In this document: piece after piece, positions 6,309-13,632 of the stretch
Layout of the letters: the number at the start of each line of letters is the position of its first letter
Numbering within the stretch: the stretch's first letter is position 1
From: Flavobacteriaceae bacterium
GTDB lineage: Bacteria > Bacteroidota > Bacteroidia > Flavobacteriales > Flavobacteriaceae
Direction of reading: 5' to 3'
Length of the DNA: 14,766 nucleotides
Assembly (NCBI GenBank): GCA_020435885.1
Contig: JAGQYU010000157.1
Coordinates: 1-14,766 of the forward strand
Program-made: the position numbers and the translations under genes
The notes under the pieces: generated by a model
The model's database searches: none
The model's input: the letters and a program-made list of their open reading frames with translations, nothing else
What the model was told of the DNA's origin: nothing

Positions 6309-7550
6309 TTACTTTTTAAAATTTAATATAGTCTTGCTGATGATTTCAACGCATTCGTATAATTGTTCTTCGGTCATTACCAGCGGTGGGGCAAAACGAA
6401 TGATATTTCCGTGAGTAGGTTTTGCCAACAAACCATTATCCTTTAAAGCAACACATATATCCCACGCTGTTGAGCTGTCTTCTGAATCATTGATTACAAT
6501 TGCATTTAACAGGCCTTTTCCTCTAACAGATTTTATCAGATTCGTTTTACTGATTAGCTGTTCCATTCCTTCTCTGAAGATTTCTCCCAATCTCAAAGCA
6601 TTTTCTGCCAATCTCTCTTCTTTCACAACTTCCAAAGCAGCTATTGCCACAGCACATGCCAACGGATTGCCTCCAAAAGTTGAACCATGATTACCAGGTC
6701 TAATCACTTCCATAATAGTATCATCAGCTAAAACTGCCGAAACAGGCAATACGCCTCCAGACAGCGCCTTGCCCAGTATTAAAATATCAGGTTTTATATT
6801 GGCATAATTCACAGCCAATAATTTACCGGTACGTGCAACTCCGGTCTGAACCTCATCCGCAACAAACAATACATTATTACTTTTACAAAGTTTGTATGCT
6901 TTTTCAATAAAATCATCTGCAGGCACATAAACCCCAGCCTCCCCTTGAATAGGCTCTACTAAAAAAGCTGCTACATTTTTATCTTCCAACGCTTTTTCAA
7001 GTGCAGTAAGATCATTATATGGAATAGAAATAATACCCAGAGTGAACGGCCCAAAGTTTTCGGTTGCAACCGGATCGTTAGAAGCAGAAATAATAGTTAC
7101 CGTTCTGCCGTGAAAATTATTCTGGCAAACTATAATTTTTGCTTCGTTGGCCGGAATTCCTTTTTTCTCATAGCCCCATTTTCTGGATAGCTTTATAGCT
7201 GTTTCTACAGCCTCAGCACCAGTATTCATGGGTAGTACTTTATCAAAACCGAAATACTCAGTCACGTATTTTTCGTATACTCCAAGTTTATTATTATAAA
7301 ATGCCCTGGATGTTAGTGTAAGCTCTTCGGCTTGTTCTTTTAAAGCATTAATAATTTTTGGATGACAATGCCCTTGATTTACAGCTGAATACGCTGATAG
7401 AAAGTCATAATATCTCTTACTTTCTACATCCCAAACATATACACCTTCTCCGCTACTAAGCACTACCGGTAGCGGATGATAATTATGTGCTCCGTATTTA
7501 TTTTCCAACTCAATGGCTTGCTTTGAAGAAATTTGCTCTACTACAGACAT
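6309..7550 (-). CDS. rocD: Ornithine aminotransferase (ornithine-oxo-acid transaminase)
   Basis: This PLP enzyme converts ornithine and 2-oxoglutarate to glutamate-5-semialdehyde and glutamate, linking arginine and proline metabolism in the cytoplasm. The 413 residues match the family length. Visible class III aminotransferase signatures are MNTGAEAVETAIKLSRKW (108-125), FHGRT (146-150), EPIQGEAGV (199-207), FVADEVQTG (229-237, cofactor Asp D232) and ILGKALSGG (258-266, PLP lysine K261). HGSTFGGNPLAC follows. The N-terminal ELENKYGAHNYHPLPVV is characteristic of ornithine aminotransferase rather than of acetylornithine aminotransferase. The start is ATG 7550. It lies 66 bases after lgt without a visible hairpin, so it may be read through from cysS-yidD-lgt or have its own promoter in that gap. 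It heads the tight group with the NTF2-like gene and two PPK2 genes. Confidence 0.95.
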   Translation of the reverse strand: MSVVEQISSKQAIELENKYGAHNYHPLPVVLSSGEGVYVWDVESKRYYDFLSAYSAVNQGHCHPKIINALKEQAEELTLTSRAFYNNKLGVYEKYVTEYFGFDKVLPMNTGAEAVETAIKLSRKWGYEKKGIPANEAKIIVCQNNFHGRTVTIISASNDPVATENFGPFTLGIISIPYNDLTALEKALEDKNVAAFLVEPIQGEAGVYVPADDFIEKAYKLCKSNNVLFVADEVQTGVARTGKLLAVNYANIKPDILILGKALSGGVLPVSAVLADDTIMEVIRPGNHGSTFGGNPLACAVAIAALEVVKEERLAENALRLGEIFREGMEQLISKTNLIKSVRGKGLLNAIVINDSEDSSTAWDICVALKDNGLLAKPTHGNIIRFAPPLVMTEEQLYECVEIISKTILNFKK

Positions 7551-7616
7551 CTTTTCAGTTTTTAAATTATTAAAAATCTAATTCCTTCTTAGTGGAGAGA
7601 AATCATCCAAAAAAAA

Positions 7617-8534
7617 TTATGATACTGCTTTGGTTTTCCTGAACATAAAATATAATCCTATCAAAATCATTGGAATACTAAGCAACTGGCCAGTATTTAA
7701 ACCAACTTTCATCCATTCTTCTAAACCGCCTTGCCATGCTTTAAAAAATTCAACCACAAAACGAACACCCCAAATTAACACCATAAAAGCTCCAAAAATG
7801 TAGCCCAGTTTATCCTTTTTATCAGTTTTCCAATAGATGTAGTATAAAATAAAAAAGGAGATCAAATATCCTAGTGCTTCATAAATCTGTGTAGGATATC
7901 TATTAGGAACATCTGCCAATACATTAGCAAATTCAGATTTACCGGCAATTAGGTTATAAGCTTCATTCACATCTCTAACCTTAGTTATATTAACAGCTTT
8001 ACTGGCAGTAATGTCATTTCTTAAAAACTTAAAGCCAACATCAGTACCAGTTTCTTTTCCTACAATTTCTGAGTTAAATAAATTGCCCAAACGAACGAAC
8101 ATTCCCCCTAATGCAGTGGGTATTACCAATCTGTCTAAAGACCACAACATAGGTTTCTTTACAACTTTTTTGCTGTAAAAATACATGGCAATAATAATAC
8201 CTATAGCAGCTCCGTGACTAGCTAAGCCCTGAAACCCTGTATATTCAAATGGGTTTAGTTTAAAGGGTAGAAAAACCTCTGTTAACGTATAATCTTCTTC
8301 ATAAAATAAATAATGGCCAATCCTTGCTCCTAAAAGCATAGCTATAACCGTATAAATAAACAACGAATCTAATTTTTCTAAAGAAACATTCTCTTTGTTA
8401 TATATCCTTTTCATTATCTGTAAACCCAACACAAAGGCCAGCACATACATTAAACTGTAGTATTTTATAGGAAATGACCCTATTTTTATCAGATCGGGGT
8501 TAAAGTTCCAAACAATTTCTAATGAGTAGATCAT
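7617..8534 (-). CDS. lgt: Prolipoprotein diacylglyceryl transferase
   Basis: Lgt attaches diacylglycerol from phosphatidylglycerol to the lipobox cysteine of prolipoproteins, the first step of lipoprotein maturation in the inner membrane. The 305 residues have about seven hydrophobic segments. Key motifs are SHGAAIG (106-112, His 107), FVRLGNLFNSEIVG (146-159, matching the family signature with R148, N151, N154, E156), RYPTQIYEA (212-220) and WGVRFVVEFFK (255-265). The ending GLNTGQLLSIPM (278-289) is family-typical. A stretch of about 45 residues (161-208) after the signature is longer than in enterobacterial Lgt, as is usual in Bacteroidota. The start is the ATG at 8534, 35 bases after yidD. 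Substrates in this window would include the repeat lipoprotein and the cyclophilin-FKBP lipoprotein. Confidence 0.96.
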   Translation of the reverse strand: MIYSLEIVWNFNPDLIKIGSFPIKYYSLMYVLAFVLGLQIMKRIYNKENVSLEKLDSLFIYTVIAMLLGARIGHYLFYEEDYTLTEVFLPFKLNPFEYTGFQGLASHGAAIGIIIAMYFYSKKVVKKPMLWSLDRLVIPTALGGMFVRLGNLFNSEIVGKETGTDVGFKFLRNDITASKAVNITKVRDVNEAYNLIAGKSEFANVLADVPNRYPTQIYEALGYLISFFILYYIYWKTDKKDKLGYIFGAFMVLIWGVRFVVEFFKAWQGGLEEWMKVGLNTGQLLSIPMILIGLYFMFRKTKAVS

Positions 8535-8569
8535 GTAGTTAATTTTGAATTGTAAATATAAGAATTACC

Positions 8570-8830
8570 TTAGTTTTTTTGGTTAGATTTTTCTTTTGGT
8601 TCTGGCACAGGATCATAACCACTTCCTCCCCATGGATGGCAACTGGAAATTCGCTTTAAGGCCAACCAACCTCCTTTAAAAATTCCATGCTTTTGCAACG
8701 CTTCAACCGTGTAATGTGAACACGTAGGTGTATAACGACAACTTGCAGGCGTATATGGAGATATGGCTACTTGATAAAACCTGACTAACCAAATAAACGG
8801 AAGGGCTAATATGTTAACTACCTTTTTCAA
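8570..8830 (-). CDS. yidD: Membrane protein insertion efficiency factor YidD (TTG start)
   Basis: YidD is a small membrane-associated protein that assists YidC-dependent insertion. The 86 residues have an amphipathic/hydrophobic N terminus (VVNILALPFIWLVRFYQ), then the strongly conserved SPYTPASCRYTPTCSHYTVEAL segment (C31, C37) and KHGIFKGGWLALKRISSCHPWGGSGYDPVP (C64). There is no ATG in the protein, so the start must be TTG at 8830. That TTG overlaps the cysS stop as TTGA (8827-8830), a 4-base overlap pointing to coupled translation. In this window it is far from yidC (about 7.5 kb), while in many other bacteria yidD sits beside it. It is followed by lgt. Confidence 0.95.
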   Translation of the reverse strand: MKKVVNILALPFIWLVRFYQVAISPYTPASCRYTPTCSHYTVEALQKHGIFKGGWLALKRISSCHPWGGSGYDPVPEPKEKSNQKN

Positions 8831-10305
8831 TTAACAGAAAACGTAGTTCCTTCTTTACCATCCTTCAATTGAACGCCAACAGCGGCAAGTTTATCTCTAA
8901 TTTTATCTGACAATGCCCAATTTTTATTAGCCCTTGCTTCATTTCGCATATCAATGAGCATCTCAACCACTTTCCCTAATTTATCAGAATTATCCTTGGA
9001 TGTTACATCAACTAAACCTAACACATCAAACACAAAAGCGTTGAAGGTTTCTTTAAAAATAGCTAAATCCTCTTCTGTTAAAGATGCTTTATTTTCAAGA
9101 AGTTGATTAACATACTTAACACCTTCAAAAAGCTGAGCTATTAATACAGGGCTGTTAAAATCATCATTCATGGCATCATAGCAACTTTGCCTCCATACTG
9201 TAACATCAAATGATGATTGTGAACCTGCATTTATATTTTGTAGAGAACCTACAGCACTCATCAGCCTGTAATAGCCTTTTTCAGCACCTTCTAAGGCATC
9301 ACTAGAGAAATCTAACACACTTCTGTAATGTGCCTGTAACATGAAAAAGCGAGCTACCGTTGCCGGAAAAGGTTTGCTTAAAATGGTATTATTACCGGAG
9401 ATTATTTCTAAAGGCAAAATATAATTGCCCGTAGATTTAGCCATTTTTCTGCCATTAAGGATTAACATATTGCCATGTAACCAATATTTTACTGGAGAAA
9501 CTTCGTAGCAAGATTTTGCCTGTGCTATTTCACACTCATGATGTGGAAATTTAAGATCCATACCCCCTCCATGAATATCAAATTGCTCTCCTAAATATTT
9601 GGTACTCATTGCTGTACACTCTAAATGCCAACCGGGGAAACCATCACTCCACGGAGAAGGCCAACGCATAATATGCTCAGGTTGTGCCTTTTTCCATAAA
9701 GCAAAATCCTGAGGGTTTCTTTTTTCTGACTGCCCGTCAAGCTCTCTGGTATTATGTATAGCGTCTTCAATATTTCTTCCGCTAAGGATACCATAATGCT
9801 CCTTTTCATTGTATTTAAGTACATCAAAATACACAGAACCGTTTATTTCATAAGCCAACCCTTTGTTGAGGATTTCTTTGATGATATTTATTTGTTCTAT
9901 GATATGTCCGGTTGCCGTTGGTTCAATACTTGGCGGCAGTAAATTGAACTCATCCAGCACTTTATGAAAATCAACAGTATATTGTTGTACCACTTCCATA
10001 GGCTCCAGCTCTTCCAAACGTGCTTTTTTTGATATTCTGTCTTCTCCTTCATCTGCATCATTCTCTAAGTGACCTGCATCAGTAATATTACGCACATAGC
10101 GAACTTTGTATCCTAAATGCTTTAAATATCTGAAAATAAGATCGAAAGACAAGAAAGTCCTAACATTTCCTAAATGCACATTGCTATAGACCGTTGGGCC
10201 GCAAACATACATACCTACATAACCTTCATTAAGTGGAATAAAATCTTCCTTACTGTTTGTAAGCGAATTGTACACCTTTATTTTCTGTTGTTTATATAGC
10301 TCCAT
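8827..10305 (-). CDS. cysS: Cysteinyl-tRNA synthetase
   Basis: This enzyme charges tRNA-Cys with cysteine. The 492 residues show the class I signatures HLGN (44-47, HIGH-type) within CGPTVYSNVHLGNVRTF, and KMAKS (287-291, KMSKS-type). The zinc ligands are visible as C35, C230 (in WHLECTAM), H255 and E259 (in FPHHECE). GGGMDLKFPHHE and the DALR-type anticodon-binding end (NWALSDKIRDKLAAVGVQLKDGKEGTTF) complete the protein, which has normal full length. The start is ATG 10305 (MELYKQQKIKVYNSLT). It is the first gene of the minus-strand series and lies downstream of a terminator that isolates it from the sigma-factor operon. Its own promoter must be in the roughly 45 bases between that hairpin and the ATG, or in the hairpin region. 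Confidence 0.98.
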   Translation of the reverse strand: MELYKQQKIKVYNSLTNSKEDFIPLNEGYVGMYVCGPTVYSNVHLGNVRTFLSFDLIFRYLKHLGYKVRYVRNITDAGHLENDADEGEDRISKKARLEELEPMEVVQQYTVDFHKVLDEFNLLPPSIEPTATGHIIEQINIIKEILNKGLAYEINGSVYFDVLKYNEKEHYGILSGRNIEDAIHNTRELDGQSEKRNPQDFALWKKAQPEHIMRWPSPWSDGFPGWHLECTAMSTKYLGEQFDIHGGGMDLKFPHHECEIAQAKSCYEVSPVKYWLHGNMLILNGRKMAKSTGNYILPLEIISGNNTILSKPFPATVARFFMLQAHYRSVLDFSSDALEGAEKGYYRLMSAVGSLQNINAGSQSSFDVTVWRQSCYDAMNDDFNSPVLIAQLFEGVKYVNQLLENKASLTEEDLAIFKETFNAFVFDVLGLVDVTSKDNSDKLGKVVEMLIDMRNEARANKNWALSDKIRDKLAAVGVQLKDGKEGTTFSVN

Positions 10306-10326
10306 GTACGTAAAAATTTAAGATTG

Positions 10327-10334
10327 TAAAGGTA
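10327..10334 (-). promoter_or_regulatory. Possible -7 element upstream of cysS
   Basis: On the minus strand this reads TACCTTTA, one mismatch from TAnnTTTG, 21 bases before the cysS ATG. A promoter is expected here because the hairpin at 10353-10377 separates cysS from the operon upstream. No well-spaced TTG is visible. The assignment is weak. Confidence 0.22.
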
Positions 10335-10352
10335 GTAACAATTTATAAAGAA

Positions 10353-10377
10353 AAAAACCGCCTTTTGAGCGGTTTTT
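10353..10377 (-). terminator. Rho-independent terminator of the sigma-factor operon
   Basis: The arms AAAAACCGC (10353-10361) and GCGGTTTTT (10369-10377) form a perfect 9-base stem with a 7-base loop. Read on the minus strand it is followed by a run of T (complement of the A run 10351-10357). It lies about 20 bases after the stop of the coiled-coil protein gene and before cysS, which insulates the two transcripts. Confidence 0.92.
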
Positions 10378-10396
10378 CATAAAAATATTTTAAAAT

Positions 10397-11344
10397 TTAG
10401 TTGGCAAAACTTATGGTTCCGTATTTTACATTCATATTGAACTTGGCATCTTTTGGAGCTTTTATTCTTACTATTCTTTTTATTTTTATTTTGTCTCTTT
10501 CTTCAAGTATTTTTTTAATTTCAATACGCCTTTCTGCCAATTCTTCTCTTTTTCTTTCATTGATTTCTTTCCTTACTTTAGCTATTTCTTTTTGTATCTC
10601 GACTCTTTCTTTTTGACGTTCTGCTAATAGCTTTTGGCGCTCCTCCATTATTTTTTGTCTTTCAACCTGCATCTCTTCAAGTCTTTCCTTTGTTCTAGCT
10701 ACATTTTCAGCAGCAACCACAGCTTGTTCTTTCCACTCTATATTCATCTTTTCCATGTGTTGTTTCATTTGCTCTTGCCATTCTTTAAGATAGTTTTTAT
10801 CTTTCTTATACTTCTCATAATCAAATGGTAAGGAATCAAAAGTAAAATGATATACATCTACTTCAGGTATTACAATTGGGTCAGGAAATTGTATCACATC
10901 CGGCACAACTAAATTTACTGAGTCTAATATTGCCAAATTTTCTATGGAAATGTCAGGAAAAACAAAATCATCCATTCGTAAGTCTATATCTGAATCTATT
11001 ATATGTACATCTCCACTTAATTTTATGATATTATCTATCTCTGATTTGGATGTTATTTCAACCTTGCTTTTGTTTCCTAATGCTTTGAATTTCCAATTGT
11101 TAATAATACTCTGTTTCTTTTTTTCATTAGCTCCTTCAATGCTAATAGTAGCTTCAATCTCTACTTTATTTTTATTCCATGTTTCAATAATAACATCTGT
11201 ATAGCGTGTATCTATATCAACCAACACATCATTTGCAGTGCTGAATTCTTCTGTATATTTTTTATCTACACTCTGGGCTTCTATTGTAAAAGAAACAGTA
11301 CAAAGAGCAAAAAATAACTTTATTTTATATGGTAAGCTTTTCAT
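10397..11344 (-). CDS. Secreted coiled-coil protein with DUF4097-like N-terminal domain
   Basis: No exact function is known. The 315 residues start with a signal peptide (about 1-24, ...TIEAQ). A domain follows with VLVDIDTRYTDVIIETWNKNKVEIEATISIEG (40-71), resembling the adhesin-like DUF4097 family found after ECF sigma/anti-sigma pairs in Flavobacteriia. Residues about 110-170 are rich in hydrophobic/Pro/Asp (FPDISIEN, VVPDVIQFPDPIVIP). Residues about 175-287 are a highly charged Glu/Lys/Arg/Gln coiled coil with repeated ERQK units. The last roughly 25 residues (VRIKAPKDAKFNMNVKYGTISFAN) resemble the start of the C-terminal beta region of relatives, which usually continue beyond this point, so the protein looks C-terminally shortened. 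The ATG at 11344 overlaps the anti-sigma gene by 20 bases; a TTG two codons earlier is unlikely. It probably acts in the periplasm or envelope under control of the sigma factor. Confidence 0.75.
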   Translation of the reverse strand: MKSLPYKIKLFFALCTVSFTIEAQSVDKKYTEEFSTANDVLVDIDTRYTDVIIETWNKNKVEIEATISIEGANEKKKQSIINNWKFKALGNKSKVEITSKSEIDNIIKLSGDVHIIDSDIDLRMDDFVFPDISIENLAILDSVNLVVPDVIQFPDPIVIPEVDVYHFTFDSLPFDYEKYKKDKNYLKEWQEQMKQHMEKMNIEWKEQAVVAAENVARTKERLEEMQVERQKIMEERQKLLAERQKERVEIQKEIAKVRKEINERKREELAERRIEIKKILEERDKIKIKRIVRIKAPKDAKFNMNVKYGTISFAN

Positions 11345-11876
11345 TTTCAATATGTTTTGGATTTTTTAATTCGCTAATGGTATCTTTTAATTCTAGTAAT
11401 AATTGCAATCGTAATTGCAAATTGGTTATTAATGCATTAATTGTTTTTTCGTTGATGCCTTTGTTTGACAGTTCTTTTGTTAATTCTTTATATTTATCTG
11501 TCAATAGTGCTATTTTTTCTAAATATGTATTGAGTACTTCTTCACTTTCAGGAGTTGTTTCCAAACTAGCCATTTCATAATTAATAGCTGTTAAATAGTA
11601 ATTTTCTATTTGTTTCATCTCCGGCGAAACGCTTCCCAAATTCGTAATTTCTGTACTTGGAATGGTTTCATCAACACTTCCATTGTTTGTAATAAAATAG
11701 TATGCAAACCCGACAAGTACAGCTATGGAAGCTGCTGCTTTTAGAAAGAAATAACTTCTTTTTTTAGGAGTATGCTGCTTAAATAATTTATCTTCAAACT
11801 TTTCTCTGTGCTTATCAGAAAGTTTTATAAAATCTCTAGTATCTTCTTTTAAAATATCTCTAATATCTCTAGGCAT
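11325..11876 (-). CDS. Membrane anti-sigma factor-like protein
   Basis: The 183 residues have a cytoplasmic, charged N terminus (about 1-42, PRDIRDILKEDTRDFIKLSDKHREKFEDKL), one membrane helix at about 43-62 (SYFFLKAAASIAVLVGFAYYFI), and an extracytoplasmic part. The latter begins with a Ser/Thr/Glu linker and is mostly helical and Leu/Lys/Glu-rich (80-183, predicted coiled coil). No recognisable zinc-binding anti-sigma motif (HxxxCxxC) is present. The assignment rests on the topology and on the position directly after the ECF sigma gene: the ATG overlaps the sigma stop by 8 bases (ATGCCTAG), and its own end overlaps the next gene by 20 bases. It likely sequesters the sigma factor at the inner membrane until an envelope signal is sensed. 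The sequence-based identity is moderate and the context strong. Confidence 0.72.
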   Translation of the reverse strand: MPRDIRDILKEDTRDFIKLSDKHREKFEDKLFKQHTPKKRSYFFLKAAASIAVLVGFAYYFITNNGSVDETIPSTEITNLGSVSPEMKQIENYYLTAINYEMASLETTPESEEVLNTYLEKIALLTDKYKELTKELSNKGINEKTINALITNLQLRLQLLLELKDTISELKNPKHIENEKLTI

Positions 11877-12417
11877 AATGATATTTTTTTAATAATTCTT
11901 TCAACTTGTTCTTACCTCTGTGTAATTGTGAACGCGAGGATATTTCGGTTATATTCAATATCTGCGATATTTCCTCATGATCATACCCTTCCAATAAATA
12001 TAATTTCAATACAATTTTATATTTGTCCGGCAGTTTTTCAATGGCATCATGTATTTGCTCTATGGTTACCGAATTGTTTACTTCCCAATCATTTTCGTCA
12101 GAAACATCTCTGTGATGATCTTCTAATGAAACAATTCTCAATTCACGTTTCTTTAACCAATCCAAACAACGATTGATAACAATTTTTTTTAGCCAAGCTC
12201 CAAACGTCACTTTTCCGTTAAAGCTCTCAATATGCTGAAATGCCTTCAAAAAAGCCTCTTGCATCAAATCTTCGGCAACATCTTCCCTCTTCACAAAATT
12301 GTAAGCCGTTATGTACATGGTTCTACAATACATATCATACAATTGCATCTGTGCCTTGGTATTTTGCCTTCTGCACTGAGCAATTAACTCTGATTGCAAC
12401 TCTTTTGTTTGGCTCAT
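11869..12417 (-). CDS. ECF-type RNA polymerase sigma-70 factor
   Basis: This alternative sigma factor directs RNA polymerase to a stress or envelope regulon. The 182 residues contain region 2 (about 25-95), with AYNFVKREDVAEDLMQEAFLKAFQ (D/E-rich core contact) and TFGAWLKKIVINRCLDWLKKR (promoter -10 recognition). Region 4 (about 122-178) follows, with AIEKLPDKYKIVLKLYLLEGYDHEEISQIL and the helix-turn-helix ending SSRSQLHRGKNKLKELL. There is no region 1 or 3, the ECF hallmark. The start is ATG 12417. It leads a three-gene operon with the anti-sigma-like and coiled-coil genes. Whether it regulates its own promoter in the 102-base divergent gap with meaB cannot be told; the DNA recognition motif is unknown. 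Confidence 0.94.
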   Translation of the reverse strand: MSQTKELQSELIAQCRRQNTKAQMQLYDMYCRTMYITAYNFVKREDVAEDLMQEAFLKAFQHIESFNGKVTFGAWLKKIVINRCLDWLKKRELRIVSLEDHHRDVSDENDWEVNNSVTIEQIHDAIEKLPDKYKIVLKLYLLEGYDHEEISQILNITEISSRSQLHRGKNKLKELLKKYHYA

Positions 12418-12425
12418 TAATTTTG
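12395..12425 (+). promoter_or_regulatory. Possible TTG-N20-TAATTTTG promoter for meaB
   Basis: TTG at 12395-12397 and TAATTTTG at 12418-12425 are 20 bases apart, matching the Flavobacterium consensus TTG-N17-23-TAnnTTTG. The site overlaps the sigma-factor start codon on the other strand and would give a leader of about 90 bases for meaB. In this AT-rich stretch a chance match is quite possible. Confidence 0.28.
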
Positions 12426-12519
12426 TTTTCTGTTCTAAATACGACTAAATAATTTGAGTGTTGCAGATTTCTACAAATAATTATTTTAAATTTACAATTA
12501 ATATCGCTTTCGCGGAATT

Positions 12520-13617
12520 ATGACTCAAAAACGTACACATAAAAGTGCTCTGGAAGAAGTTGACGGAATAGATCAGCCGGAAAGCATTCATACTAAATCT
12601 GTACAAAAAATAAAGATCAAAAGGAATACACTTCCGTCAACGCAAGTTTTTGTAAAAAAGATACTTGAAGGAGATATAACGCACTTAAGCAGAGCTATTA
12701 CACTTGTAGAGAGTTCTAACCAAAAACATCAACAAAAAGCATCTGAAATATTACAGGCATGTTTATCGCATGCTAATAACTCCATAAGAATTGGAATTAC
12801 CGGTGTGCCCGGCGTTGGTAAAAGTACTTTTATTGAAGCCTTTGGAACTTATTTAACCGGTAAAGGCAAAAAAGTAGCTGTACTGGCCATTGACCCAAGC
12901 AGTTCTATAAACAAAGGCAGTATTTTAGGTGATAAAACACGGATGGAAAAGCTGGTAAATGACAACAATGCTTTTATTAGACCTTCTCCTTCAGGAGATT
13001 CTTTAGGTGGGGTTGCCAAGAAAACCAGAGAGTCTATCATTCTTTGCGAAGCCGCCGGATTTGACACTATTATTATTGAAACTGTTGGTGTTGGCCAATC
13101 TGAAACCGCCGTTCATTCCATGGTCGATTTCTTTTTATTACTTAAACTGGCTGGGGCCGGAGATGAGCTACAAGGTATAAAACGTGGCATTATTGAAATG
13201 GCTGATGCTATCGTCATCAACAAAGCAGATGGCTCTAATATTGATAAGGCAAAACTTGCCAAAACCGAATTTACAAGAGCTTTACACTTATATCCTCCTA
13301 AAAAAAGTAACTGGCAGCCTACAGTAACTACTTGCAGCGCTATTGATAACACAGGAATCGATACTATCTGGAACATTATAGAACGCTATGTAGCTCATAC
13401 AAAATCTAATAATTATTTTGAGGAGAAAAGAAACGGACAAAATAAGTTTTGGGTATTGGAAACCATCAATAATCAACTTAAAAATGAATTTTACAACAAT
13501 CCTGCAATAAAAAGTGAACTAGCCTCTATTTTAAGTAATGTACAGCAACATAAAATCACTCCATTTGATGCGGCTAATTATCTGTTGGAATTATATCATA
13601 AAAAAAGCGGACATTAA
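12520..13617 (+). CDS. meaB: Methylmalonyl-CoA mutase-associated GTPase MeaB
   Basis: MeaB is a G3E-family GTPase that protects and reloads adenosylcobalamin-dependent methylmalonyl-CoA mutase. The 365 residues show the P-loop GVPGVGKS (95-102), AIDPSSSINKGSILGDKTRM (123-142), IRPSPSGDSLGGVAKKTRE (153-171), ETVGVGQSE (187-195) and NKAD (234-237, guanine specificity). The N-terminal roughly 45 residues before the helical domain (SALEEVDGIDQPE...) are longer than in proteobacterial MeaB/ArgK, which I recognise as usual for Bacteroidota. The C-terminal helical dimerisation arm (about 295-365) is present. The start is ATG 12520. No mutase genes are in the window, so the partner must be encoded elsewhere. 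It is divergent from the sigma gene; its stop codon lies inside the downstream terminator hairpin. Confidence 0.95.
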   Translation: MTQKRTHKSALEEVDGIDQPESIHTKSVQKIKIKRNTLPSTQVFVKKILEGDITHLSRAITLVESSNQKHQQKASEILQACLSHANNSIRIGITGVPGVGKSTFIEAFGTYLTGKGKKVAVLAIDPSSSINKGSILGDKTRMEKLVNDNNAFIRPSPSGDSLGGVAKKTRESIILCEAAGFDTIIIETVGVGQSETAVHSMVDFFLLLKLAGAGDELQGIKRGIIEMADAIVINKADGSNIDKAKLAKTEFTRALHLYPPKKSNWQPTVTTCSAIDNTGIDTIWNIIERYVAHTKSNNYFEEKRNGQNKFWVLETINNQLKNEFYNNPAIKSELASILSNVQQHKITPFDAANYLLELYHKKSGH

Positions 13618-13628
13618 GTCCGCTTTTT
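13602..13628. terminator. Bidirectional terminator containing the meaB stop codon in its loop
   Basis: The arms AAAAAGCGGAC (13602-13612) and GTCCGCTTTTT (13618-13628) form a perfect 11-base stem. The 5-base loop ATTAA includes the meaB stop TAA (13615-13617). A/T runs on both sides allow function on both strands. The convergent isomerase gene stops at 13633, only 4 bases beyond. The left arm encodes the last residues of MeaB (KKSGH). Confidence 0.92.
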
Positions 13629-13632
13629 ATTT

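Noticed and set aside
7551..7616. Terminator or clear promoter between lgt and rocD
   Set aside because: No stem with a T run is visible, and the best promoter-like match (TAGATTTT) has a mismatch and no well-spaced TTG.
10401..11204. Several Leu/Phe/Ser-rich plus-strand frames opposite the coiled-coil protein gene
   Set aside because: They are the complement of Glu/Lys/Arg codons of the coiled coil, which automatically gives hydrophobic-looking frames; no start signals or domains are present.
12418..12519. Small RNA or riboswitch in the divergent gap between the sigma factor and meaB
   Set aside because: The stretch is AT-rich with only a trivial 3-base stem (CGCTTTCGCG); I see no conserved cobalamin-riboswitch elements.
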